Assembly (NCBI RefSeq): GCF_907165215.1
Contig: NZ_CAJRAY010000049.1
Span: 1-64,000, forward strand
DNA from: Thermobacillus xylanilyticus
GTDB lineage: Bacteria > Bacillota > Bacilli > Paenibacillales > Paenibacillaceae
Direction of reading: 5' to 3'
Length of the DNA: 64,000 bases
Shown here: piece by piece, positions 16,524 to 26,051 of the stretch
Layout: each line of letters starts with the position of its first letter
Numbering within the stretch: the stretch's first letter is position 1
The notes under the pieces: generated by a model
The model's database searches: none
What the model was told of the DNA's origin: nothing
Seen by the model: only the letters and a program-made list of their open reading frames with translations
Program-made: the position numbers and the translations under genes

Positions 16524-17692
16524 GGCACCAGGCTCCTTTGGTAATAATGTTTGAGGCCGAAGTGGGAGATCACTTCCTGTTGCATCTGCGAGGTGCCTTC
16601 GATGATCTCCAGCACCTTGGCTTCCCTGTACAAGCGCTCCACCGGATATTGGTTTGAAAATCCGTTCGCTCCATGGACCTGGAGAGCATCGTTCGCCACG
16701 CGGACTGCGGCGCGGGAAGCGAAATATTTGGCGATGGTCGTCTCCATGACGGCTTCGGGGTTTTTCTTCCGGCGCAATTCGCCAGCCCTCAGGCACAGTG
16801 CCCGCGCCGCATGCACATCGGTCACGGCGTTCCCGATCAAACCGCGGATCAATTGATGCTGGCTGAGCTTGCGTCCGAATTGCTCGCGGTTGCGCGCGTA
16901 GGCGACCATCGCGTTCAGCGCTTCCTGGGCCAGACCGACGCCGGCCCAGGCGATGCTGTAGCGCCCTTGATCGAGAGCGGCGGATACGATGTACTCGAAC
17001 CCGCCATGCAATCTGCCGAGCACGTTGTCACGGGGGACCCGGACTTCTTCCAGCCGGATTTCCGCAATATGGGTGGCATGGCCGGCCATCAGGCCTTTCA
17101 GGTGCTTGGTCTGCAATCCGGACGACGACCGCTCGACGAGGAACGCCGTGGATTTTCCCTCATGGGCGGCGATCACGATGAACAAGTCGGCGATGTCGCC
17201 AAAAGTAATCCATTTCTTAACGCCCTTCAGCACGTATGCGTCTGCTTCTTCGCGCCAGGTCGTCCGCACGTTTCGCGCGTCGCTTCCGACTTCCGGCTCG
17301 GTCAGGGCGAAGGCGGCGATGGCTTCACCCTGCGCTAGGCGGGGCAGCCAGACTTCCTTCTGTTTATCGGTGCCGAAGCGGAGCAGCGTCTCGGACACGA
17401 GCGACGTGTGGACGGTAATCAGACTGCGCACTGCCGGGCAAGCACGTCCGAAGATTTCTGTGAACAGGCCGTATGCCACGGGTTCCAGTTCCAAGCCGCC
17501 ATATTTGCGCGGCAGGGAAGCGGCCAGATATCCGCGCTCGCCCATCTTCCGGATCAAGGCTTTCGGGAGGGCATCCTTACGTTCCCATTCCTGCACGAAC
17601 GGGCGGATTTCCGCATTGACGAACCCCTCTGCTTCCTCCAGAATTTGTGCGTGCTCGGAACTGACCAATTCGGGCGCGAATGGGATGACCAT
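16520..17692 (-). CDS. acyl-CoA dehydrogenase family protein (FkbI/ZmaE-like), 390 aa
   Basis: The FAD enzyme has A-F-A-L-T-E-P-E-V-G-S-D (flavin and substrate loop), G-V-K-K-W-I-T-F-G and the late Q-V-H-G-A-N-G-F and R-D/R-E-A-K-x-x-x-I-x-E-G-T motifs. In FkbH cassettes it oxidises the aldehyde-level glyceryl-ACP to the malonyl level. Its ATG overlaps the stop of the frame-corrected upstream ACP (TGATG), and its stop overlaps the AT start (ATGA), showing translational coupling in the cluster. Confidence 0.9.
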   Translation of the reverse strand: MVIPFAPELVSSEHAQILEEAEGFVNAEIRPFVQEWERKDALPKALIRKMGERGYLAASLPRKYGGLELEPVAYGLFTEIFGRACPAVRSLITVHTSLVSETLLRFGTDKQKEVWLPRLAQGEAIAAFALTEPEVGSDARNVRTTWREEADAYVLKGVKKWITFGDIADLFIVIAAHEGKSTAFLVERSSSGLQTKHLKGLMAGHATHIAEIRLEEVRVPRDNVLGRLHGGFEYIVSAALDQGRYSIAWAGVGLAQEALNAMVAYARNREQFGRKLSQHQLIRGLIGNAVTDVHAARALCLRAGELRRKKNPEAVMETTIAKYFASRAAVRVANDALQVHGANGFSNQYPVERLYREAKVLEIIEGTSQMQQEVISHFGLKHYYQRSLVP

Positions 17693-17950
17693 CAGCTCAC
17701 CTTCTCATTCAGACAATCGCTCAAATATGCGGCAAATTCGGCGATCGTCCTGTATTCGAACAGGGCGACAGGGACTGATGTCGATTTCCAGATTCTTTCG
17801 TAACCGATTCATCATCTTGAGCGCCTGCACAGAAGATATGCCGAGGCGGAAGAAGTTCGTCTCCTCGTCCAGATCGTCCGGCTCCTGACCGATAACGCCG
17901 GCAATTTCCGACTTGATGAGTCGCACGAGTTCCTCTTTCGTCACGTTCAT
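17692..17950 (-). pseudogene. acyl carrier protein with apparent one-base frameshift
   Basis: ATG 17950 overlaps the KS-protein stop. Residues 1-61 read as an ACP with F-F-R-L-G-I-S-S-V-Q-A-L around the phosphopantetheine Ser. After E-I-D-I-S-P the frame goes to nonsense and stops at 17705, but skipping base 17770 restores V-A-L-F-E-Y-R-T-I-A-E-F-A-A-Y-L, an ordinary ACP last helix, and a stop at 17692-17694 overlapping the next ATG. The intact gene would encode 85 aa. The indel is either a real mutation or a sequencing error; the tight overlap supports the restored frame as ancestral. Its place beside the KS makes it the likely extender ACP. Confidence 0.8.
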
Positions 17951-20900
17951 TCTCCTTTCTCTTGCCCGATCCACAGTGATTTTCCGCTGAACGGATAGGG
18001 CGGGAGATCGATCATGCGGCCGCTGCCGTCCGGGTGCAGCTTCAGCCAATCGAGCTCGGCGCCCGCAACATAGAGATCCGCCATAACCGAATGGAGTGCT
18101 GCAAGCGGATCGGCGTACTTCTGACGCAAGTCCGGACCGATGCGAATGACGGTTACCCGGTCTTGCTGTTCCTTCGGCAGAATACCGGTAATTTCGTCGT
18201 CGGATGCATGGAGCGCTATCAGAATGTCCGCATGAAGCACTTGTGTCGGAACATCGGATGTTGCTTCCGTTCCGGCGGCTGCATGCCGGATCGCTTCCGT
18301 GAGTTCCAGCCTGTGATTCAGCGCATCCGTCAGCATCTTGCCCGAACGGAGACTTCCGTTCTCGGCGATATTTCGAACGAAGCGGCCCAGTCCTGTGAGC
18401 AATGCATGCCAGTACACGAATTCCGCTTCGATTTCGGCGGCAGGCGCATTTCCCCTCCGCTCGTCCACGCGGAACAGATCGCCGACCACCAGCGCGACTC
18501 GCGCTGTGCGGTTCTTCAACCATGCACCGCTTCTCATATCGGAGAACGCCTCCAGCGGCCGCTCGCGGGACAACACGCATGCGGCGCGGTATCCGTAATG
18601 CCGGCGATACCGGTTGCGCGTGAAGGTCAAGTCGTCGATGCTGAGGTTGGGGTTCGATTCCAGCATTTTTGCGGTCTGCTCGATGATCATGGACAACGCC
18701 TGTTCGCTCTTGGCGGAGAATGTCAGCAATCGGTCTCCGAAACGGTGATTCTTGCCGGTGATTCCCGTTTCGCCGTTCCATTCCTCCAGCACGATGTGGA
18801 CGTTCGTTCCGCCCAGGCCGAATGAGCTGATGCCGGCTTTCCGCGCCTTGCCGTTTTCGGCCGGCCAATCCCGGAGCTCTTTCACCAGGTAGAAGGGGGT
18901 CTTGTCCAGCTGCAGAGCCGGATTGACCTCATCCGCATGCAAGCTGGGCGGCAATTGGCGATGGCGGAGGCTGAGCAGCACTTTGGCCAGACCGGCGCCG
19001 CCGGCCGCCGGGAACAGATGACCGATGTTCGTCTTGACTGACCCGATACCGACGCGGCCGCGCGCTTCTCCCAATCGGGGGGCGAACACTCTGTTCAGGG
19101 CGCTCACCTCCACCGGATCGCCGATTGCCGTTCCCGATCCGTGCGCTTCAATGTAGCTGATCTCTTCCGGAGATACTCCGGCGTCTCGGTATGCCTCTTC
19201 CAGCACCTCGGCTTGGCCGGTCGGGTTGGGCGCCATCATGCTCAAGGAATAACCGTCATTATTGATCGCCGAGCCGCGGATCACGCCGTAGATCTTCCGG
19301 TTGCCGCGAATCGCGTCGGCCAGCGGTTCCAGAAATACGACAATCGCGCCCTCGCCGATCACCGATCCGTCCGCGTTCTTGTCGAAAGCACGGGTATGCC
19401 GTGTCGAGGAGCAGATGCCGGCGATGCGGGACAAATGCTGAATGTCCGGTGTTGACAGCACGTTGGCTCCCGCCACCACTGCCGCGGCAATCTGCCCTTG
19501 CCGAATGGCCGTCACCGCGTGATGGACCGCCGCGAGGAAAGAAGAGCATGCCGTGTGCACGGTGACGGCCGGACCGGAGAAGTTGAACTGGCGCGAAAGA
19601 TACGCGGCATGCATGTTCGACATATTGCCGACCATGGCGTTTGGATGAATAGCCGGCGTGCCGTGTTTCCGGACATGGTCCAGCACCAGGTGATAATAGG
19701 TACTCTCGCTGCCCCCTGCGTAAACGCCGATCTTGCGGCGGTCGTCAGTTTCCGCAAGCACGCCCGCATCTTCGAGCGCTTCATAGGCGACTTCGAGCAA
19801 CAGCCGGATTTGCGGATCCATGCATACGGCTTCCTGGTCGGAGATGTCGAAGAAATCGTTGTCGAATCGTTCCACGTCTTCCAGTTCGCCTATCCATTCA
19901 TCCCAGTCAGGCCGTCCGGCCAGTCGCTTGCGCTTGTCGCTGACCTTGCGGATCGTATCCGTTCCGGTGACGAGATTGTGCCAGAACGCTTCCCGGGTCT
20001 TGGCTCCGGGAACGCGCAAAGCAAGTCCTGTTACGGCGATTCTCCGGTCCGACGACGTATCCGCGGCGGCCGATTGGAATGTTTTCGGGCTGTCCGGATC
20101 TGGCGCCGCGGATTCCAAATATTCGGCCATTTCCCGGATGGTTTTGCACCTGAGGAACATCTCCGGCCCGATCGTTCGCCGGTAATGCCGCTCCACCCGG
20201 TCGAGCACGAGATACGCCTTGACGGAATTGCCGCCCAACCTGAGAAAAGCGTCATCCGGGCGGATGTCACGTTCGGGAATGTTCAGGACCTCTGACCATA
20301 TCCGACGCAGGAATGCCATGGTTTTCGTGTCCGGCGCGTCGGCGATTGCCGGAGCCGGATCGGGGCGATCAGCCAGCAGGTTTCCGATCTCCTCAATGAC
20401 CCGGTCAAATTGGCCCGACTCGTATTGATTGGCCATAATATAGCGCTGAAGCTTGCCGCTCGTCGTCTTCGGGATGGACTTGACCGGAATAACATGCGTA
20501 ATCTCGATGCCGGTCGTTTCGCGAAGCCTGTCCGTCATTGTTTGGCGGATCGGGAGCAGCTTGCGGATGTCCCCCTTGTGCTTGACGAAGGCCAGCAATT
20601 CTTCTTGCTGGGTGCGGGCGTTAAACAGACCGACCAGCATCAGGCTGCCGTGGGGAACCGCTCCCGTTTCATAAAGAATTTCCTCCAGATCGTGCGCAAA
20701 GTAGTTTTGGCCGCGGACGATGATCAGGTCTTTCATTCTGCCGGTGATGACCAGCTCGCCATCCTTTATGTAGCCGAGATCGCCGGTTCTGAGCCAGCCT
20801 TCCTGGAACAGTTCCGCCGTTTGTTGCTCCTGGTTGTAATAGCCTGATGTGACGCTGTCGCCTTGAATCTGGATTTCGCCGATTTCCGCTTCCCGCAGGG

Positions 20901-22104
20901 TGTTGCCGTGTTCGTCCGCAATGCGCACGCTCATCCCTTCGACAGGCGTTCCGACGCGTGTGAACGTCACGCCATCGGAATCGTCCGGACTGACGATGAC
21001 GGCGGTGCGATCCCGGCTCATGCGGGTGCGGGAGATGCGGTCGATGACCGGCTGTTTGCCGATGCCGGACAGCGTGACGGCGACGGTCGCTTCCGCCATG
21101 CCGTAGGCGGGGAACATCATCTCCTTGCGATAACCGCAGACCGAAAACTTCTCGATGAACCGGTTCATAACCGCCGTCGAGATCGGTTCCGCACCGTTGA
21201 GGGAGAACCTAAGCGACGATAGATCGAGGGTCGGCAGAAGATCGTCGCTCACCTTCCGGACCATCCGGTCGTACCCGAAGTTGGGGGAGCAGAACCAGGT
21301 CCCCTTAAGGTCCGACAGCTTCTTCAGGAAGAAGTACGGGGACCGGATGAACATGTACGGCGTAAAAACGACGATGCGGCTTCCGCTGGCAATCGGCGTC
21401 AGATGCTGGCCGAACAGCCCCATGTCATGCGTGTGCGGCAGCCAGGTGAAGACGATGTCTTCATCGGAAGCGTGAAGAGCGCGGACGCTGGCCATGTTAT
21501 TCGCCAGAATGTTGCGATTGGTCAGCTTCACACCCTTCGGGATGCCCGTGCTGCCGGACGAGAATTGAAGGAAGACGAGATCGTCCGGATCGGTTGGCAC
21601 GATCTCCGCCTGATTGTCCGATTCGAGTTCGTCGGTTGACAGCAAGGTCAATCCGGCGAATGATGGATCGCTCCGCAGCGACTCGTAGCGGTAACGCTGT
21701 GTTTCTTCAATAATAACGACCGGCCTGTCCATGACCTCCCATATTTTGGCGAATTTCGCCAGACCGGGTGAGCCGGGTTCCCATGCCAGGGGCCGGCTGA
21801 CGGGGGCGGCGATGACGCCCCCGAACATGCAGGCCCAGAACACGCGATAGAAGATTTTCGGGTTCTCGATTTCCACGATAACCCGGTCCCCTTTCCGGAT
21901 GCCGTGACGCTTCAGACCATCCAGATATTTGCGCGCAAGGACGACCAGATCGGGGTAGGAGACGAAATCATCAGTGCCCGAAGCGTCAGGAAACAGGAGG
22001 CCGTGTCCGGGATATCGTTCCGCGATGTGCAGCAGCATGCCGGACAGCGTGTTGAATCCTTCCGGCAGCCGCAGCGGGTTGCCATGCTGTATGGCTAATT
22101 TCAT
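17947..22104 (-). CDS. hybrid FAAL-ACP-KS protein with degenerate AT tail, 1385 aa
   Basis: Residues 1-575 are a fatty acyl-AMP ligase (F-S-S-G-S-T-G-I-P-K-G at 181-191; W-L-P-H-T-H-D-M-G-L; A-Y-G-M-A-E-A-T), 600-665 an ACP with Ser627 in L-G-G-N-S, and 687-1107 a ketosynthase with C853 (T-A-C-S-S), H988 (E-A-H-G-S-G-T) and H1029 (N-I-G-H). Residues 1110-1385 follow the KS-AT linker and end in L-P-P-Y-P-F-S-G-K-S-L-W, the usual post-AT border, but lack G-x-S-x-G, so the AT is dead. It should activate a fatty acid as its adenylate and extend it once, with the discrete AT supplying extender in trans. GGGAGG precedes ATG 22104. Confidence 0.92.
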   Translation of the reverse strand: MKLAIQHGNPLRLPEGFNTLSGMLLHIAERYPGHGLLFPDASGTDDFVSYPDLVVLARKYLDGLKRHGIRKGDRVIVEIENPKIFYRVFWACMFGGVIAAPVSRPLAWEPGSPGLAKFAKIWEVMDRPVVIIEETQRYRYESLRSDPSFAGLTLLSTDELESDNQAEIVPTDPDDLVFLQFSSGSTGIPKGVKLTNRNILANNMASVRALHASDEDIVFTWLPHTHDMGLFGQHLTPIASGSRIVVFTPYMFIRSPYFFLKKLSDLKGTWFCSPNFGYDRMVRKVSDDLLPTLDLSSLRFSLNGAEPISTAVMNRFIEKFSVCGYRKEMMFPAYGMAEATVAVTLSGIGKQPVIDRISRTRMSRDRTAVIVSPDDSDGVTFTRVGTPVEGMSVRIADEHGNTLREAEIGEIQIQGDSVTSGYYNQEQQTAELFQEGWLRTGDLGYIKDGELVITGRMKDLIIVRGQNYFAHDLEEILYETGAVPHGSLMLVGLFNARTQQEELLAFVKHKGDIRKLLPIRQTMTDRLRETTGIEITHVIPVKSIPKTTSGKLQRYIMANQYESGQFDRVIEEIGNLLADRPDPAPAIADAPDTKTMAFLRRIWSEVLNIPERDIRPDDAFLRLGGNSVKAYLVLDRVERHYRRTIGPEMFLRCKTIREMAEYLESAAPDPDSPKTFQSAAADTSSDRRIAVTGLALRVPGAKTREAFWHNLVTGTDTIRKVSDKRKRLAGRPDWDEWIGELEDVERFDNDFFDISDQEAVCMDPQIRLLLEVAYEALEDAGVLAETDDRRKIGVYAGGSESTYYHLVLDHVRKHGTPAIHPNAMVGNMSNMHAAYLSRQFNFSGPAVTVHTACSSFLAAVHHAVTAIRQGQIAAAVVAGANVLSTPDIQHLSRIAGICSSTRHTRAFDKNADGSVIGEGAIVVFLEPLADAIRGNRKIYGVIRGSAINNDGYSLSMMAPNPTGQAEVLEEAYRDAGVSPEEISYIEAHGSGTAIGDPVEVSALNRVFAPRLGEARGRVGIGSVKTNIGHLFPAAGGAGLAKVLLSLRHRQLPPSLHADEVNPALQLDKTPFYLVKELRDWPAENGKARKAGISSFGLGGTNVHIVLEEWNGETGITGKNHRFGDRLLTFSAKSEQALSMIIEQTAKMLESNPNLSIDDLTFTRNRYRRHYGYRAACVLSRERPLEAFSDMRSGAWLKNRTARVALVVGDLFRVDERRGNAPAAEIEAEFVYWHALLTGLGRFVRNIAENGSLRSGKMLTDALNHRLELTEAIRHAAAGTEATSDVPTQVLHADILIALHASDDEITGILPKEQQDRVTVIRIGPDLRQKYADPLAALHSVMADLYVAGAELDWLKLHPDGSGRMIDLPPYPFSGKSLWIGQEKGE

Positions 22105-22127
22105 TAAGGACGTCCTCCCTTGTCTGG

Positions 22128-24831
22128 TCATTCGTCTACGGTTTCATCGCCGGAGAGCAACCGATCGGCGATTTCCCGCATGCGTTCTTCCCGAATGCCG
22201 TCCACGCTCTCCATGATGATGGCGAGATTGGAGCCTTCCACCCTGGCCGTCACCGCAAAACGCGCCAAAGCGTTATCGGGAGCATCGGTCGCTTCCGCTG
22301 CAGCAAAAGCCTTCAGCTCTTCCTCCGATACCGCCCCCTGGAAGTTAAACAGCACCAGCGGCTTCGGTTCATCCGCAACTTGATAGAAGGGCGCCAGCAG
22401 ACTTGCGAGGCGTCCGTACTTCCGGGCAAGCTCGGAGTCGAGCAGCAGCGACATGAAGTTGATGCCGTGTTCCCGGCATTTCTCCAGCAGGGACAGTGTC
22501 TCTCCGGGCGACCGGCCGCGCTTCATGACGAGCGGAACAAGGTCGAGGAACTCGCCTACGCAGTTGAAGAAGTCACGACCGCGATAGCTCCTTCCGTAAC
22601 TGACGATTGCAAGCGGAATATCTGCCATTCCCGTGTACTCGGACAGCATACGGACAGCCAGCCGGATTGACGCTGCCAACGCATTTGTTCCGCCGGTTGC
22701 AGCGAGCGGAACGATGAATTCGAATCGTCCGGCGCCGCCGCCGGATTCCGTCAGCCGGTCCATAAGTTCCCGACTAAGCTTCGTCCACTTGCGCAGGGCG
22801 AAGAAGCGGATCAGCTCATTTTCCGTCAGATCTTGCGGCCCTTGCCGCAGAAGATCGACATAATCCGAATACTTTTGCGGGTGAGGTTCCTCTCTGCCGT
22901 TGGAATGGCGGCTTTCTCCCGCTCCGGCAACGATCGCCGCGCCGCTCTCGAGCCGGTGGCGGATGATCTCCGCGCTCATGCCGTCGAAAGCGGTGTGATC
23001 AAAGCCCCATATGACCAGATGACGGTCGCGGGCAATTCGCAGGCAGACGAGCCGCCACGGGAGGCCTTCCGCTTCGTGCGGCTGCAGCAACAGGACTTCG
23101 TACATGCGCTTGACGACGCGTTCCCTCACATTTCCCTCGAGTAATGGAAAGATCCGCATAAGGAAGCTGCTGGGCCAGCCAGCCTTCCAGTCCGGACAAA
23201 TCCATCTCTCTCCATCGCGTTTCCAATGGTTCATTGTCTTCCATCACGCTGTGCAGCAGTTGATGTTCCAGAATGACGTCGGCCAGTAATTTCTGCATTT
23301 GCCGCTGATTCAGAAAGCCGCGGATGACCGCCGTAAATCCACTGATTCTGGACTTGGCTGCCCTGTGCGCACGTTGCACAGGCGACAGCGGAAATTCGGA
23401 TTTCACCTGTGCGGATCGGATCAGGTCGCCGACCGCTGCGCAGGAAGCCTGAACCTGTCGGATCAGGGCCTCGATTTGTCCGTCTTCGAGGTCTGCGACG
23501 GTCTGCGGAACAGTCCCGAACGCATCCGGCTCGTTCGATGGCGCTTGCCTCGACCCGGCAACCGAGGGCAGAACGGCCAATTCCGCGGCCGTCGGATAGC
23601 GGAACACCTCGTTGACTTTCAGGAAGATGCCTTCTTTGGCCAGTGCCTGCACCAGCGCGATGGCCTTGATCGAATGGCCTCCGTGACGGAAGAAGTTGTC
23701 CTGTCTTCCAAACCGCGGGTCGTCCAGCACTTCCCGCATCTTGGACAGAATGATCTCCTCCGCATCCATGCCGGATGGAGGCGTCGTAGGGCAAAGTCGG
23801 CCGTCCTCCCCGGGTGATGCAGCTTCTGTATCGGCCGGCAGCGACTGCCTATCGATCTTGCCGTTGCGATTGAGCGGCAGTTGATCCAGCTTCACGATCC
23901 GGGCAGGCACCATGTATTCCGGCAGCATGTCGGCCAGCATGCGCCGGATGTCATCCGGCAATGGCGCGTCCGGTGTTTCGCCGCTGTAGAAGGCGGCGAG
24001 GTACAGGCTGCCGCTCTGATCTCGGCGGGCGACGACCGCTGCTTCCCTTACGCCCGGAAGTTGGAGAATCCGTGCCTCGATTTCCCCGAGTTCAATACGG
24101 AACCCCCTGATCTTGACCTGGAAGTCCAGCCGGCCGATATAGTCCAGGTCGCCGGTAGGCAAGTAGCGGACAAGGTCGCCGGTGCGGTACAGCCGTTCGC
24201 CCGGCGCGACGGGAAGGACGACGAATTTGTCCCTTGTCAGATCGTCGCGGTTGAGATAGCCCGATCCCACGCCGTCTCCGCCGATAAAGAGTTCGCCCGG
24301 CACACCGGGAGGCACCGGTTGACCCTGCTGATCCAGCACATACAGCGTCGTGTTCGAGATTGCCTTGCCGATCGGCACAGACGGCGCGTCGGCAGGGATC
24401 TCGCAAATCGGATAGTATGTTGCGAACACGGTCGTTTCGGTCGGCCCGTAGACGTTGATTAGCCGGCCCGGTCCGAGGGCGTTGAGCGCTTTCCGTGCAT
24501 GGCGGACAGAAGCCGCTTCACCGCCGAACAGAATGCGGCGGACTTTGCGAAGGCGCGGCAGGGCACCGTCCACCAGCAAGTTGAACAGCGACGTTGTCAC
24601 GAAGAACACGGTCACGCCTTTCTCTTCTATCAACTTGCCCAGCTCGTCGATCTCCAGAACCGTCCATCGGTTCACGAGAACGAGGCCGGCTCCGTTCAGC
24701 AGGGCGCCGAAGATGTCGAACACCGATCCGTCGAAGGCGTAATTGGACAACTGAAGCAGACGGTCCTCCGGTCCGATCGTGACATAGTTCATGTTCCGGA
24801 CGACGCGAATAACGCTGCGATGCGTGATGAG
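22128..24831 (-). pseudogene. NRPS remnant: truncated A domain, PCP, C domain, with a frameshift
   Basis: The readable part begins inside an adenylation domain (L-I-T-H-R-S-V-I-R, then N-Y-A-F-D-G-S-V, Y-G-P-T-E-T-T, G-R-L-D-F-Q-V-K-I-R-G), so the A-domain N-terminus with the core A3 motif and any upstream modules are missing. A PCP (F-F-R-H-G-G-H-S-I-K-A) and a condensation domain (D-H-T-A-F-D-G, second His kept) follow. The C domain changes frame near 23145: up to L-P-Y-A-D-L-S it is in one frame, and from L-L-E-G-N-V-R-E-R-V to the stop at 22128 in another, consistent with one lost base. As written the gene cannot make a working synthetase. Confidence 0.85.
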
Positions 24832-25799
24832 CGTTGTTGGGCTACGCGGTGCTCAGCCATGAGGCCATTCGAACCAAACTGATCGAGCAAGCGGAGAAGC
24901 CGGTCAAAGCAACGGAAAAACGACCGGCCAGGGTGTTATTCGTGGAGGCGGATGGTCTGTACACGAAACTTCAGCGGCGGAAGCGGCAAGGGATGGAGCA
25001 TGCGATCGCCGTGGTGCATGAGGGCTGGGAGCAGGTCGGCCAGCGTGTGCGGCTGAGGAACAAGCAGCATTATCTGCATCGGGGCGAGGGTGACTTTTGG
25101 GAAGGGTTTGGCGACTTTCTGACAGAACGGTATGAGATCGACGAGGACACTTGGCTGGTGGTGGGCGGAGACGGAGCCGTGTGGATCGGAGAATGCGAAT
25201 CGTACTTTCACAGGTGCATCTACACGCTGGATCGTTTTCATGTGGCGCGCGATCTGAAACGGTATGTGGGCCACCTGCCGAAGATATGGAAAGACGCCAG
25301 ACAGGCGTTGGCCAGGCAGGAGCCGGCGGCCTTGATGGCGGCCGTGGAGAGCGTAGCGATCGAGGAGATTGCGTCTGACAAACGGGATGAATGGACCGCA
25401 TACAAGTCGTTCTTGAGGCGGCACCGCAAGCATCTGGAGGATTACCGGAAGACACTTGAAGCAAACGGCATCGACACGACTGGCATGAGGCCAATGGGGA
25501 GTGCGGAAGCCCAGATGCGGGTGTTGGCCAAACGGACGAAGCGCGGAGGATATAGTTGGAGTGAACGAGGCTCCCGGGCGATGCTGGAGGCCGTCATGCG
25601 ACGCGGGCAGACCGGCTGGTTGGAAGAAGTCGAGGAGCACGTAGGCGAGTCCCCGCAACGTGTGGTGAGTGTACGGAGGTTGCTTCACGACGCCATACGA
25701 CCGGCGAAAGGATGCGTTGAAGGGATGATTCGACTGCTCAGAAGCCAATGGCAAAGTCGCCCGACTGGAATGGCATTAAAAGGACTTAGAGGATACTGA
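24831..25799 (+). pseudogene. N-terminally truncated ISLre2-family transposase
   Basis: The 321-residue open frame begins L-L-G-Y-A-V-L-S-H-E-A-I-R and runs through V-L-F-V-E-A-D-G-L-Y, V-V-H-E-G-W-E, G-D-G-A-V-W-I and D-R-F-H-V-A-R-D, all typical of the ISLre2 (UPF0236) transposases, which are about 450-480 aa long. Roughly 130-150 N-terminal residues and the left end of the element are missing. A stop codon in the same frame at 24828-24830 marks the edge of homology, and the A-domain homology on the other strand ends at the same point, so the two broken genes meet at one junction. Confidence 0.85.
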
Positions 25800-26051
25800 T
25801 ACCAGAGACCTAAAGCAGTTCCTGAAAGAAGAAAAACTGAAATCGCTAACAAGGGATTGGCTCTTTTTTCGGTTGTGATCCAGCATCCCCAATAAGGTGC
25901 CCACGCTGACTTGACTCAGACTCCAACGAAAATTCTGTTTTGATTTTATGAATGGGTGTGGTAAACTTCACCTTAAGGGTGCTCCTCTCTTTGGGTGATG
26001 TTGTTCGGACAAACACCATTCTACCAAAGATTTGGAGCACTTTTCATATTT
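25800..26051. other. non-coding, AT-richer stretch, probably right part of the IS and scar
   Basis: No gene is supported here. The first part should be the right non-coding end of the ISLre2 element; I could not define its terminal inverted repeat. Only short open frames without ribosome binding sites occur. Base composition is clearly lower in GC than the flanking chromosome. Confidence 0.5.

Larger units (their letters stand above)
5141..24831 (-). other. hybrid lipopeptide/polyketide biosynthetic gene cluster, 5' end lost
   Basis: All genes from the NRPS remnant to the phosphopantetheinyl transferase run leftward with 1-26 base gaps or overlaps, as one long operon or two. The set comprises NRPS (broken), FAAL-ACP-KS, two discrete ACPs, a discrete AT, an aminotransferase, an FkbH-type glyceryl-ACP cassette (FkbH, ACP, two dehydrogenases), type II thioesterase, ABC and MFS exporters and Sfp. 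No O-methyltransferase and no large terminal thioesterase are present. The upstream (right) boundary is a recombination junction with a truncated transposase, so further NRPS modules were probably once present. Confidence 0.85.

Noticed and set aside
17705-18868. A 387-codon frame covering the ACP
   Set aside because: Only its last part is an ACP; the rest is antisense-like reading in another frame of the KS gene.
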